A DNA stretch of 38,887 bases, from assembly GCF_028716865.1 (NCBI RefSeq), contig NZ_JAQUOY010000025.1:1-38887 (forward strand), written 5' to 3'. The notes beneath the pieces are model-generated. The model had not been told where the DNA came from. It saw only the letters and a list, made by a program, of their open reading frames with translations, and searched no databases. Position numbers and translations under genes: made by a program. Shown here piece by piece: positions 25,520 through 34,135 of this stretch (the stretch's first letter is position 1; every line of letters begins with the position of its first letter). Origin of the DNA: Candidatus Methylomirabilis sp. (GTDB taxonomy: Bacteria; Methylomirabilota; Methylomirabilia; Methylomirabilales; Methylomirabilaceae).

Positions 25520-25882
25520 ATGACACACGTGCTGCTGTATCCACTCTTGGGCCTGGTAGCGGGAATCTTCAGCGGGCTGATCGGCATCGGCGGAGGAATC
25601 ATTATTGTCCCCGCGTTGGTCTTTTTATTCGGCCTATCACAGCATGAAGCCCAAGGCACGACGTTAGCGCTACTGGTGCCGCCCATCGGCCTCTTGGCTG
25701 CCTGGACGTATTACAAAGAAGGGTATGTGGATCTTAAAATAGCTAGTCTGATATGTCTGGGTTTCTTCTTGGGAGGGTTACTGGGCGCCAGACTTGCGAC
25801 GAGCCTGTCCAACTCAGTGTTGGAGAAGGTGTTCGGGGTAGCCTTACTTCTCGTGTCGCTCAAGATGTTGCTGACCAGATAA
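25520..25882 (+). CDS. Half-size TauE/SafE (DUF81) membrane transporter
   Basis: The 120-residue protein has four membrane segments and the DUF81 signature LGLVAGIFSGLIGIGGGIIIVPAL with LLGARLATSL later. Usual TauE/SafE proteins have two such repeats in about 250 residues and export sulfite, sulfoacetate or related organic anions. One repeat alone would have to act as a dimer. AAGGAAGG precedes the ATG. No sulfur-metabolism gene is near to suggest the substrate. Confidence 0.88.
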   Translation: MTHVLLYPLLGLVAGIFSGLIGIGGGIIIVPALVFLFGLSQHEAQGTTLALLVPPIGLLAAWTYYKEGYVDLKIASLICLGFFLGGLLGARLATSLSNSVLEKVFGVALLLVSLKMLLTR

Positions 25883-26038
25883 CGGTCTGGTGTGTAAGGA
25901 GTTGTCCTGAACCTTCCAATCTGTGCCGTGACCCACCTCGCATCGCTCTTCCCCGCGCTGAGAGCATACCGTCGTCATCCATCCGCCACTTGTCGCGTCC
26001 CAATTGCAGTGTCGTGAGTATTCAATCCCTTTACATTC

Positions 26039-26069
26039 CGTTCGTGGTGAGCTGGTCGAGCCATGAACG
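26039..26069. repeat. CGTTCGTGG...CCATGAACG palindromic repeat
   Basis: Arms CGTTCGTGG (26039-26047) and CCATGAACG (26061-26069) enclose TGAGCTGGTCGAG. It closely resembles a common intergenic palindrome found across bacterial genomes ('GTTCGTGGTGAGC..GTCGAACCATGAAC'). It lies in the gap after the TauE gene, between convergent genes, where it may help end transcription. Confidence 0.6.
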
Positions 26070-26121
26070 ACACTGGCCCCCCTTTTCCGTAGGCCCATTG
26101 CTTCTTGATGCCAATCAGCAG

Positions 26122-27429
26122 CTATGTCAGATGGAAGAGGGTGATCTCCGGAGGGGCGTTGACGCGGACGGGGGTCCCGGTAGTCCCAAGGCCACGGTTG
26201 ACATACAGGTGGGAATTCCTGAGGCGGTATAGACCCTCGGGGTAAGGGCTCAGCAGGTGAGCAGGGCTGATACTCAGCCCGAGCACACTCACCTTGACCT
26301 GTCCCCCGTGGTAATGGCCGGACAAGGTGAGGGTGATGTTGCGAGCGGCAGCCCGCGGAAAGATCTCAGGTCGATGAGACAGCAGGATTGTTGGAAGCGT
26401 CGGATTCAGGCCATCCAGCGCTCGGCCAAGATTGGGCCGGCCGACGCGCAGATCGTCGATCCCCGCAATCGCAATGGAGCCGCGATCGATCTCCAGGATC
26501 TGATGGGAATTGTGTAGAATCGAGATTCCCGCTCCTTCGAAGGCGGTGATGATCTTTTCGGGCTCTCCGTACCAATGTTCATGGTTTCCAAGGACGGCGA
26601 AACTTCCGTACCGGCTCTCTACTCGCGCCATCTCCTTGATGCAGGGGGGCAGGTCGACTGCCGAGTTGGCGATAAAATCCCCCGTGAGTACGAACAGGTC
26701 AGGCCCAAGCTGCCGGATCGCCTCGGCATAATGGCGCATCTGGTCGGGGGTCATAAAGAGGCCGGAGTGGATGTCAGAGACCTGGACCACCTTCAGCGGG
26801 GGATCAAAGGGATGGGATGAACTGAGCGAGAGATGTACCTCCTCAATCCCCCATCCATTGCTTGCATAGGACGCCCCATAGCCCGAGACTAAGATGGGCG
26901 CCGCGGTCAGCGCGCCCAGCGAGGTCTGCATAAACATCCTGCGCGAGGGATCAAGCGGTAGCGCTGATGCCTCGTTCTGTTGAACCACCTTGGCACGGAT
27001 TAATCTGGCGCAGTAGCCGGTAAGGTCAGCCAGAAGCAGCAACAGAAATGAGAACAGCGATCCGAAGCTCCAGATGGCGGTTGGATAGATGAAGAGATAC
27101 AGGATCAGCGGAGACGGGTGCTCCAAGGGGGCCCATCGAGAGAGGAAAGCGATATAGATGATTAATGTTGAGACGAAGAACCCGATCAGGGCGAGACGGA
27201 GCAGCTTCTTACGCCGGAGGCTCCACCGAGATTGTTGCAACGCCCGATCCCCTCTTACGAAGAGATAGAGCTGAGATGCGACCAGCATCCCAAGGATGAT
27301 CGACCGGAACAGTATAACTGGTATGAATAGGGGCATCGTTTGGCGGAGGTCCACACAGGAGAAGGTGGACTTGAAAACCCAATGATGATAATAGATTGCC
27401 GTGATCCTCGCAAGGGTTCTTTTTTCCAC
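26122..27429 (-). CDS. Membrane-anchored metallophosphoesterase (YkuE-like)
   Basis: The frame gives up to 435 residues. About four membrane segments occupy residues 30-145, followed by a Tat-like SRRMFMQTSLGALTAAPILV stretch and then the calcineurin-like phosphoesterase domain from about residue 205. Metal-binding motifs are VSDIHSG, LTGDF, GNHEHW and SGHYHGGQ. The active site likely faces the periplasm. Relatives act on UDP-diacylglucosamine or phospholipids, but the substrate is open. The first start (GTG at 27429) has no ribosome site; the ATG at 27336, just before the first membrane segment, is an alternative. It is divergent from the Nudix gene with only 20 bases between starts. Confidence 0.87.
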   Translation of the reverse strand: MEKRTLARITAIYYHHWVFKSTFSCVDLRQTMPLFIPVILFRSIILGMLVASQLYLFVRGDRALQQSRWSLRRKKLLRLALIGFFVSTLIIYIAFLSRWAPLEHPSPLILYLFIYPTAIWSFGSLFSFLLLLLADLTGYCARLIRAKVVQQNEASALPLDPSRRMFMQTSLGALTAAPILVSGYGASYASNGWGIEEVHLSLSSSHPFDPPLKVVQVSDIHSGLFMTPDQMRHYAEAIRQLGPDLFVLTGDFIANSAVDLPPCIKEMARVESRYGSFAVLGNHEHWYGEPEKIITAFEGAGISILHNSHQILEIDRGSIAIAGIDDLRVGRPNLGRALDGLNPTLPTILLSHRPEIFPRAAARNITLTLSGHYHGGQVKVSVLGLSISPAHLLSPYPEGLYRLRNSHLYVNRGLGTTGTPVRVNAPPEITLFHLT

Positions 27430-27449
27430 ATTATCGGGAGGCAGGTTGA

Positions 27450-27905
27450 ATGCAGATCGAACCTGATGTGAGTAAGGCGAAGGAGATCCGCCCTTCGGTC
27501 TCTGCGGTGATCCTCAACGAGCGGCGTGAGCTATTGTTACAGCGACGATCTGACAACGGTCAATGGGGCCTACCCGGCGGCTCAGTGGAGATTGGCGAGT
27601 CTGTGACCGTGGCGATCCGGAGGGAGGTACAGGAGGAGACCGGCCTCCTGGTCGAAGTAGTGCGGCTCGTCGGTGTCTATTCAGATCCGAAGCTCCAGGT
27701 TGTGCGATACCCTGATGGACGTGTGATTCACTACATTAACACCTGCTTTGAGTGCAGGACCGTCGGGGGTCGGTTACAGACCTCTCCAGAAACCTTGGAG
27801 TTGGCCTATTTCGAGCCTGCGGCCTTGCCGCTGGCACTCGTGCCGCCGCACAGGATTCGGATCGCCGATGCCTTGTGCTGGCAGACTCCGGCAGTCATCC
27901 GATAG
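27450..27905 (+). CDS. Nudix hydrolase
   Basis: The 151-residue protein carries a complete Nudix box starting GGSVEIGESVTVAIRREVQE followed by ETGL, fitting GX5EX7REUXEEXGU, preceded by the GQWGLPG loop. Such enzymes cleave nucleoside diphosphates linked to another group; the short size suits dNTP or ADP-ribose-type substrates. The start lies 20 bases from the divergent phosphoesterase gene. Confidence 0.9.
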   Translation: MQIEPDVSKAKEIRPSVSAVILNERRELLLQRRSDNGQWGLPGGSVEIGESVTVAIRREVQEETGLLVEVVRLVGVYSDPKLQVVRYPDGRVIHYINTCFECRTVGGRLQTSPETLELAYFEPAALPLALVPPHRIRIADALCWQTPAVIR

Positions 27906-27996
27906 CGAGGTGTATGTGGGGGCCGGTTTGGATGAGGCTTCTTTGGGTTGGAACGAGATAGCGATAGCCGGCCCAATGACGTGGAAGGGGTAGCGC

Positions 27997-28113
27997 ATGG
28001 CCACGAAAGAGGCTCTATGCTACATTGAGCTCCCCCGGTTGTATGGCTATAAGGAGATGGTCCCTGAGGTGGAGGCGGCAAGGGCCGAGGCGATGCAGTT
28101 GCAACGAGGCTAA
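27997..28113 (+). CDS. Possible small protein, 38 residues
   Basis: ATG at 27997 follows AAGGGG by six bases and the frame ends at TAA 28111-28113, five bases before the hydrolase gene. The product MATKEALCYIELPRLYGYKE and on to EAARAEAMQLQRG is soluble and partly helical. Nothing about it is recognisable; position and ribosome site are the only support. Confidence 0.35.
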   Translation: MATKEALCYIELPRLYGYKEMVPEVEAARAEAMQLQRG

Positions 28114-28118
28114 TCAGC

Positions 28119-28994
28119 ATGACGAACGTGCTCATCCGACCGACATCCTTTGACTGGAACCCGGCTCTCGAACTGCGGCTAGCGGGGATCGATGGGGGGA
28201 TGATCTTTTATGCGGTAACCGGCGAGGGGCCCCCGGTGCTCTTGCTCCACGGATTTGGAGGAGAGATCTGGATGTGGGAAAGGCAGGTGGCGGCGCTGTC
28301 CAAGCGATACCGCCTGTACATCCCCGATCTCCTCGGGTACGGCTATTCGGATCGACCGAAGATTGACTACACGCCGTCGTTTTTCATTGAAATGATCAAG
28401 CAGTTTATGGATCAGCTCGGCGTGAGCGGTGCCAGCCTGATCGGCAACTCAATGGGGGCAGGGATCGCTTGGGCGTTCGCCCTCGCGCACCCCGAGCGAG
28501 TTGATAAGCTTGTTCTGATTGATGGCATCCCCCCACAGGTGGTTCCCGCGGTTCGAAATCGCCTTTTGCGCTGGTTCCTCGCGATGCGGCACATCCCCCT
28601 CTTGACTTACCTGGTCGTTGCATTGCGGACTCGCCGCATGGTGCGAGTGGCACTCACACAGGCCGTGTATCACGATCGGTTGATCACCGACGCAGTGGTG
28701 GAACGACAATACCGGATCGGCCACATTGCAGGGACCGCCAGGGCCATCGCCTCTACGGTGCGCTACGCTGATGAGGTGGCTCGATATGCCGGAGCGCTGG
28801 AGACCTTGCGCAAGCCGACCCTGATTATCTGGGGTGAACAGGACGAACTATTCCCTGTGGCGGTTGGTGAGCAGCTCCACGCTTCAATTCGGGATTCCGA
28901 GTTGGTTGTCATCGAGGGCAGCGGTCACATGCCGATGTGGGAAAAGCCCGACGAAACCAACCAGGCGATCCTGGAGTTTCTTGGCCGTGAGTGA
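28119..28994 (+). CDS. Alpha/beta hydrolase
   Basis: The 291-residue protein has the oxyanion-hole motif LLHGFGG, nucleophile elbow GNSMGAG with S111, acid D242 in GEQDELFP, and base H270 in GSGHMPMWEKP, a full catalytic triad. It resembles the meta-cleavage-product hydrolase/haloperoxidase branch (GYSDRP motif). No catabolic genes are nearby, so the substrate is unknown. It follows the Nudix gene and the possible small protein on the same strand. Confidence 0.9.
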   Translation: MTNVLIRPTSFDWNPALELRLAGIDGGMIFYAVTGEGPPVLLLHGFGGEIWMWERQVAALSKRYRLYIPDLLGYGYSDRPKIDYTPSFFIEMIKQFMDQLGVSGASLIGNSMGAGIAWAFALAHPERVDKLVLIDGIPPQVVPAVRNRLLRWFLAMRHIPLLTYLVVALRTRRMVRVALTQAVYHDRLITDAVVERQYRIGHIAGTARAIASTVRYADEVARYAGALETLRKPTLIIWGEQDELFPVAVGEQLHASIRDSELVVIEGSGHMPMWEKPDETNQAILEFLGRE

Positions 28995-29018
28995 CGAACA
29001 CAACTCTGCTGCGTGTGG

Positions 29019-29600
29019 CTAACGCCGGCGTCCAGTGGGTCGTCGCCGGTCGCGGAGCGGTGGGAGGTCGAGCCGTTGCTTGGCCCAGAGAATGCCGACG
29101 ATGCTCTTGGCATCCACGATCTTGTGTGCCAGGACCCAGCGGTAGGCCTGTTCGAATGGGATCGCATGAACTTCCAGGAACTCGGTGGTGTCGTGGCGGA
29201 GATCCCGGCCTGCCGTGAGTCCTTGAGCCAGAAAAAGCTGGATAGACCCGGTGGAGAAGCCAACGGCGGAATAGAAGGTGCAGAGCTTGAGCAGCCGACG
29301 TGGACGAAGCCCAATCTCCTCCTCGCACTCCCGCCTGGCGGTGGTGACCGGGCGTTCGCCGTGATCGATAATGCCGGCCGGGATCTCGTAGATGGCTCGC
29401 TGGATGGCCGGCCGATACTGTCGAACCAGGTAGATCCGGCCGTCGTCATCGATCGGTACGATTGCGACGGCGTTCGGAGGACGAACGATGTCCCGGATCG
29501 CCTGTCGCCCATCCGGAAGGACGACCGTCTGTTGCTCAGTTGAAAGATATGCCCCCGCGTAGACCACTTGGGTGCCGAGGACGTGTTCGATGAGTTTCAT
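29019..29600 (-). CDS. Nudix ADP-sugar pyrophosphatase, NudF-like
   Basis: From ATG at 29598-29600, with GGAGGAGCT immediately upstream, the product is 193 residues. The longer frame to 29663 is not needed. The Nudix box reads AGIIDHGERPVTTARRECEE then EIGL, and the preceding QYRPAIQRAIYEIPAG is the hallmark of ADP-ribose/ADP-sugar pyrophosphatases, which hydrolyse ADP-ribose to AMP and ribose 5-phosphate. It converges with the hydrolase gene. Confidence 0.92.
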   Translation of the reverse strand: MKLIEHVLGTQVVYAGAYLSTEQQTVVLPDGRQAIRDIVRPPNAVAIVPIDDDGRIYLVRQYRPAIQRAIYEIPAGIIDHGERPVTTARRECEEEIGLRPRRLLKLCTFYSAVGFSTGSIQLFLAQGLTAGRDLRHDTTEFLEVHAIPFEQAYRWVLAHKIVDAKSIVGILWAKQRLDLPPLRDRRRPTGRRR

Positions 29601-29770
29601 AGCTCCTCCAGCGACGATTGAGCCTGTCGAGGAGAGGATAGAGACCTTGCAGGCCACTGTCAACGCCGACTTTACGGTGTTTCGATTTCCCAGCCACTCC
29701 TCATTGGATCGGGTCGGCTGACAGGGTATGCTACGTCAGGGGGGAAACCGGATAAAGAAACGGTGCATCC

Positions 29771-31534
29771 ATGGTTCGAAGGAATAGCACGCTACGTGAA
29801 GAGCTCGTGAGGCACTTCTCGGCGAAGCGCGAACCGCTACGGCGAGAGTGGCTTCGTCAGATGAAGGCAAAAGACCTGTTGGAGGGCCTGACCCTTCAGG
29901 AGATTGAGACCGAATCCGGCATGGTCTGTACCATGTATCTGGACTGCCTAGAAACCGGGGAATACGATACAGCCCTGGCCTATGCCCGTTCCAGAGTGAC
30001 ACAGGGCGTGTTTGGAGGGCAGACTCCGGAGCAGATCATGGATCGCCTGGCGCTGCTGCATGATGTGTGCAGGAAATCCCTTTTCAGGAGATATCGGGGT
30101 GAGGTGGATCGGCTGGCGAAGCTCCTCGATCTCTACGCCCCCGTGGTCAATCGCCTCCAGACGGTAATTGTGTTCGCCTTTGTGGAGGAGAGGGAGAGGA
30201 TGGACAGGCGAGAGATGAGCCAGCTTCGGATGCTTGTGAAGGCAGGCATGATCCTCAGCGCGAAGCTCTCTCTTGAGGATGTCTTGCAGCGCATCGCCAA
30301 CATGGCCTGCAAGCTGACGAACGCTCGCTATGCGGCCCTCGGCGTCTTGGACGGCAAGGGCGGTCTCAGTCGCTTCATCACGGCGGGTGTCAACGAGACC
30401 ACCAGGCAGGCCATAGGTTCGCCACCGTGTGGGAAGGGGATCCTGGCGGTGCTTATGCGGGAGGTGAAGCCCCTGCGCCTGAAGAACCTGACAGAGGATC
30501 CTCGCGCGCACGGGTTCCCACCTCACCATCCTCCGATGAACTCCTTTCTGGGTGTGCCTGTCATCTCAAAGGGAAAAGTCCTTGGGAACCTTTACGTCAC
30601 GGAGAAGCAGGGTGCCGACGAGTTCAGCGAAGAGGATGAGACCCTGGCTATGACGCTGGCTGCTCAGGCTGCGATAGCGCTCGAGAACGCCAATCTGTAC
30701 GAGGAGTTGCGACGCTCGTACGATGAACTGAAACAGTCGCAGCAGTTGCTGGTGCGGCAAGAGAAGCTCGCCTCGCTTGGTCGATTAGCCGCCGGACTGG
30801 CCCATGAACTGAACAATCCCCTCTCCTCGGTGGCCGGCTTTGCTGAGGCCCTTCAGCGGCGTGTCGAGACGGAGGAGATCAGTGACCCCTCCGCCCTTGC
30901 AGAGGTGGGGCAGTATGTCACGATGATCCAGAATGAAGTGACCCGCGCAGCGGCGATTGTCCGCCGCCTGCTCGATTTCGCCCGGCAGCGCGAGCCCGCC
31001 TTCAGCCTGGTGGATGTCTATGACGTCGTGTTGAACGCGGTATCGTTTGTGGAGCGGCAAGCCAGCCTCGAAAATCAGCAGATTGTCGTAACCCCATTCC
31101 CGGAAGGGAGCGTGGTCCGGGCCGATGCTCAGATGCTTCAGCAGGTCTTCCTCAACCTTCTGACAAATGCGCTCGATGCCATCGAGAGTGGCGGGGAGAT
31201 TCGCATAGACGCGCATCACCGTCGAGAGACCATTGAGCCGGCCTTCGAACAGAAATGGCTCGATGTGTCCGTGTCCGATACGGGTAGCGGGATCTCGCCG
31301 GAGAACCTTTTGAGGGTCTTTGATCCGTTCTTTACAACTAAGGAGGTAGGTAAAGGGACGGGCCTTGGTCTTGCTATTAGCCAGAGCATCGTCGAGCAGC
31401 ACAAAGGCAGCATCGAGGTGCGAAGCGAGGGGATCGGCAAGGGGGCGGTGGTCATCATCCGCCTGCCGCTGGCCGATCGTCGTGGGATGGATGGGGGGCC
31501 GATCCGATCTCCGAGGACGGAGGAGCGAACATGA
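29771..31534 (+). CDS. GAF-domain sensor histidine kinase
   Basis: The 587-residue cytoplasmic kinase has an N-terminal helical domain (about residues 1-145, RsbR-N/globin-sensor-like in look), a GAF domain (about 155-310), a short coiled linker, the dimerisation domain with phosphoacceptor H345 in LAHELNNPLSSVAG, and an ATP-binding domain with NLLTNALDA, DTGSGIS, FDPFFTTK and GTGLGLAI. No membrane segment is seen, so it senses a cytoplasmic signal. Its stop overlaps the start of the response-regulator gene by four bases. Confidence 0.93.
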   Translation: MVRRNSTLREELVRHFSAKREPLRREWLRQMKAKDLLEGLTLQEIETESGMVCTMYLDCLETGEYDTALAYARSRVTQGVFGGQTPEQIMDRLALLHDVCRKSLFRRYRGEVDRLAKLLDLYAPVVNRLQTVIVFAFVEERERMDRREMSQLRMLVKAGMILSAKLSLEDVLQRIANMACKLTNARYAALGVLDGKGGLSRFITAGVNETTRQAIGSPPCGKGILAVLMREVKPLRLKNLTEDPRAHGFPPHHPPMNSFLGVPVISKGKVLGNLYVTEKQGADEFSEEDETLAMTLAAQAAIALENANLYEELRRSYDELKQSQQLLVRQEKLASLGRLAAGLAHELNNPLSSVAGFAEALQRRVETEEISDPSALAEVGQYVTMIQNEVTRAAAIVRRLLDFARQREPAFSLVDVYDVVLNAVSFVERQASLENQQIVVTPFPEGSVVRADAQMLQQVFLNLLTNALDAIESGGEIRIDAHHRRETIEPAFEQKWLDVSVSDTGSGISPENLLRVFDPFFTTKEVGKGTGLGLAISQSIVEQHKGSIEVRSEGIGKGAVVIIRLPLADRRGMDGGPIRSPRTEERT

Positions 31535-32889
31535 CTGAGGCGGGTGAACGGACCGGTACGACCCGGGCACTTGTCGTCGATGATGAGCGACCCATCCGGC
31601 TGCTTATGGAAAAGGAGTTACCGAGGGCGGGCTACCTGGTTACCTGCGCCGGAAGCGGCGAAGAAGCCCTGGAACAGTTACGGGCGCGGGAGTTCGACGT
31701 CATCCTGCTGGATCTCAAGATGCCCGGGATCGGGGGGATGGAGACGCTTCGCCGGATTCGCGGGTCCGGCACTACGGCAGAGGTTGTCATCTTGACCGGC
31801 CACCCCGATGTGGACAGCGCCATCAACGCGATGAAGCTGGGCGCCTACGACTACCTCACCAAGCCCTTCAAGCTCTCCGAATTGGAGGAGGTGCTGCGGC
31901 GGGCCGCGGAGAGAAAGCGCCTGCGCGAGGAGAATACGGCCCTGCGGCGCATGGTCGCCCAGCGCGAGCCGCCTCCCATCATGATCGGTCAGAGTCCTGC
32001 CATTGCCTCGCTCCTCGCGACCGTGCGGCGGATCGCCCCGAGCGAGGCAAGCGTCCTCATCCAGGGGGAGAGCGGGACCGGCAAGAGTCTGGTCGCCAAG
32101 GCCATTCATGCGGCGAGCCCTCGAGCGAGCGGCCCCTTCCTGGTCATCAACTGTAGCGGCTTTCAGGATCCGCTCCTGGAAAGTGAACTCTTCGGGCACG
32201 AGAAAGGGGCGTTTACCGGCGCCACCAGCGTCAAACAGGGACTCTTCGAAGTGGCCGGAAGCGGGACCCTCCTGCTGGATGAGGTGGGGGAGATGAGCCC
32301 GGCTATGCAGGCCAAGCTCCTCCAGGTGCTCGACACCAAGGAACTGCGGCGGGTCGGGGGTACCCGTGTGCACCGGGTGGATGTGCGTATTATCGCCGCG
32401 ACGAACAAAGACCTGGCCCAGGAGGTGAGGACAGGTCGATTCCGTGAGGATCTGTATTATCGGCTGAACGTGGTCAGCGTAGCGCTGCCGCCCTTGCGCG
32501 AGCGAAAGGAGGACATCCCGCTCCTGATTGAGCACTTCTTGCGGCAACTCCGGGTGACCGGTCAGAAGGCCAAGACCGTCTCCCCGGAGGCCATGTCGTC
32601 GCTTGCGGACTACCCATGGCCGGGCAATGTACGGGAACTCGCCAACGCGATCGAGCGCCTGCTGATCCTCTCCTCCGGCGACGTCATTGGCCTCGAAGAC
32701 CTGCCACCCAACATCCGGTTTCCGAGCGGATCGGCGGGTGGCCCCGCCTCGTTGGCGGAAATGGAGCGGCTGCACCTTATCCGTGTACTCGGTCATACGA
32801 AAGGCAAAAAGATGCAGGCCGCGCGACTGCTCGGCATCGACCTCAAAACCTTGAATAGCAAAATTAAGCGGTACAACATCTCCCTGTGA
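31531..32889 (+). CDS. NtrC-family sigma-54 response regulator
   Basis: The 452-residue activator has a receiver domain with phosphoacceptor D61 (LLDLKMPG), an AAA+ domain with Walker A GESGTGKS (K185) and the sigma-54 contact loop GAFTGA (226-231), and a C-terminal Fis-type helix-turn-helix (KKMQAARLLGIDLKTLNSKIKRY). It would be phosphorylated by the kinase encoded just upstream and open sigma-54 promoters. No obvious -24/-12 promoter was identified in the window, so its targets are unknown. Confidence 0.95.
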   Translation: MTEAGERTGTTRALVVDDERPIRLLMEKELPRAGYLVTCAGSGEEALEQLRAREFDVILLDLKMPGIGGMETLRRIRGSGTTAEVVILTGHPDVDSAINAMKLGAYDYLTKPFKLSELEEVLRRAAERKRLREENTALRRMVAQREPPPIMIGQSPAIASLLATVRRIAPSEASVLIQGESGTGKSLVAKAIHAASPRASGPFLVINCSGFQDPLLESELFGHEKGAFTGATSVKQGLFEVAGSGTLLLDEVGEMSPAMQAKLLQVLDTKELRRVGGTRVHRVDVRIIAATNKDLAQEVRTGRFREDLYYRLNVVSVALPPLRERKEDIPLLIEHFLRQLRVTGQKAKTVSPEAMSSLADYPWPGNVRELANAIERLLILSSGDVIGLEDLPPNIRFPSGSAGGPASLAEMERLHLIRVLGHTKGKKMQAARLLGIDLKTLNSKIKRYNISL

Positions 32890-32963
32890 AGTGCCGGCTC
32901 TTTGCCGAGTTAAAGGGGCTGGAGGTCAAGACGGTGGGGCGAGGTAATTTGACACCTTATGAT

Positions 32964-32978
32964 TGACTATGTTAGTCA
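32964..32978. promoter_or_regulatory. Inverted repeat upstream of the vapBC-like module
   Basis: TGACTA (32964-32969) and TAGTCA (32973-32978) face each other around TGT, 28 bases before the antitoxin start and just after a TTGACA at 32949. It is a candidate operator for autorepression by the antitoxin-toxin complex. Confidence 0.5.
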
Positions 32979-33006
32979 TATATAAACAACCATGGAGGAC
33001 ATATTT

Positions 33007-33300
33007 ATGAAGGCCGTTGCTGTGTCTGAACTGAAAGCCTCGCTGAGCAGATTTCTCGCCGCAGTCAAGGAAGGCGAGGAGGTCATCGTAACTGATAGGG
33101 GGAAGCCGGTCGCCAAGCTGGTCCCTGTCACACGGGACAAAACAGATCGGCCGCCCCATCTCCTGGCACTTGAGCGCGCGGGAATGGTCAAAATCGGAGC
33201 AGGTGGACTACCCCATGGATTCTGGGACCTTCCACGACCGAAAGACCCCAAGAATCGTGCCCTGGAGGCACTCTTGCAAGAACGAGCGGAATCCCGGTGA
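33007..33300 (+). CDS. Phd/YefM-family antitoxin
   Basis: From ATG at 33007, behind GGAGG, the 97-residue protein starts MKAVAVSELKASLSRFL and VKEGEEVIVTDRGKPVAKLVP, the Phd/YefM DNA-binding domain. The C-terminal part (GLPHGFWDLPRPKD) would bind the PIN toxin. An in-frame start at 32992 is less likely. The stop overlaps the toxin start by four bases (GTGA). Confidence 0.92.
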   Translation: MKAVAVSELKASLSRFLAAVKEGEEVIVTDRGKPVAKLVPVTRDKTDRPPHLLALERAGMVKIGAGGLPHGFWDLPRPKDPKNRALEALLQERAESR

Positions 33301-33722
33301 AATTCTGGGACGCTTCGGCCCTTATTCCCCTGTACTTTGAAGGTCCGCAGACCAAGGCCATCCGTGCCATCGCGAAAGCCGACGGGGATATCGTCGCCTG
33401 GTGGGGAAGCCCCATTGAATGCTTTTCAGCGTTTGCACGGCTACGGCGGGAGGGGTTCTTGACGCCTCAGGGGGAGGATCAGATTCGTCACCTACTGGTC
33501 CTGTTGTCAGATGCATGGACAGAGATTGAGCCGAGCGCCGAAGTACGGGTCATTGCCGCACGGCTTCTCCTCGCGCATCCTTTACGCGCGGCTGATTCCC
33601 TTCAATTGGCTGCCGGTCTTGTATGGGCCGGCACAACACCCAGGGGCCACCACTTTGTCTGCCTCGATCACAGGTTGAGGGACGCAGCCAGAACTGAAGG
33701 GTTTGCGCTGCTTCCTGCATGA
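33297..33722 (+). CDS. PIN-domain toxin (VapC family)
   Basis: The 141-residue ribonuclease starts at GTG 33297. The acidic PIN residues are all present: D5 in FWDAS, E41 in SPIECFS, D100 in RAADSLQLAA, D124 in CLDHRL. Such toxins cut tRNA or rRNA. It forms a module with the Phd-type antitoxin upstream. Confidence 0.93.
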   Translation: MKFWDASALIPLYFEGPQTKAIRAIAKADGDIVAWWGSPIECFSAFARLRREGFLTPQGEDQIRHLLVLLSDAWTEIEPSAEVRVIAARLLLAHPLRAADSLQLAAGLVWAGTTPRGHHFVCLDHRLRDAARTEGFALLPA

Positions 33723-33835
33723 CCCCTGGAACTTGACATTTCGAATAATAGTGTGTGACTGAAGGTAAGGCCTTGAAAGTCGCAGTGGTGTGCGAGAAAG
33801 ACGGTTTGTGACTGAATGCGAACGGAGAGACTGAC

Positions 33836-34057
33836 ATGGCCAGGACAGTGGACACACTTGCAGCGGAGATTCATGATCTGCCAGACGTAGAGAAATTACG
33901 GCTGGTGGATGCCATCCTGGCGGACTTGGATAGGCCGGATCCGGAGATCGACCGGGTGTGGGCGGAGGAGGCGCGCAAGCGCTGGGAAGCTTACAAGGCC
34001 GGACGGGCCACGACGGTACCCTATGAGACCGTGATGGCCAAGCATCGCCGCTCGTGA
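33836..34057 (+). CDS. Addiction module antitoxin (PF09720-type), orphaned
   Basis: The 73-residue protein has the pattern of the 'putative addiction module component' family: an N-terminal DNA-binding helix region with LPDVEKLRLVDAILADLD and a C-terminal VWAEEARKRWEAYKAGR. These antitoxins are normally followed by a RelE/ParE toxin gene. Here the toxin is cut off after 25 codons, so the antitoxin is orphaned. A RelE start overlaps its stop by four bases. Confidence 0.85.
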   Translation: MARTVDTLAAEIHDLPDVEKLRLVDAILADLDRPDPEIDRVWAEEARKRWEAYKAGRATTVPYETVMAKHRRS

Positions 34058-34131
34058 AGGTACGTTTTCTTACCTTAGCGCAGCAGGAACTCGACGACGC
34101 GGTTACCTGGTGCCCCGTTGACCGGAGGTGA
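34054..34131 (+). pseudogene. Truncated RelE/ParE toxin
   Basis: GTG at 34054 overlaps the antitoxin stop (GTGA) and reads VKVRFLTLAQQELDDAVTW, the standard RelE/ParE beginning, then CPVDRR and TGA at 34129-34131. A full toxin has about 95 residues. The break falls exactly at the ribosome site (CCGGAGGTGA) of the following ketopantoate reductase gene, which suggests a deletion fused the two loci. Confidence 0.8.
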
Positions 34132-34135
34132 ACGG

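Noticed and set aside
24955-25647. 230-residue plus-strand open frame
   Set aside because: It starts antisense to the secreted protein gene, shows no family features and overlaps the TauE gene in another frame.
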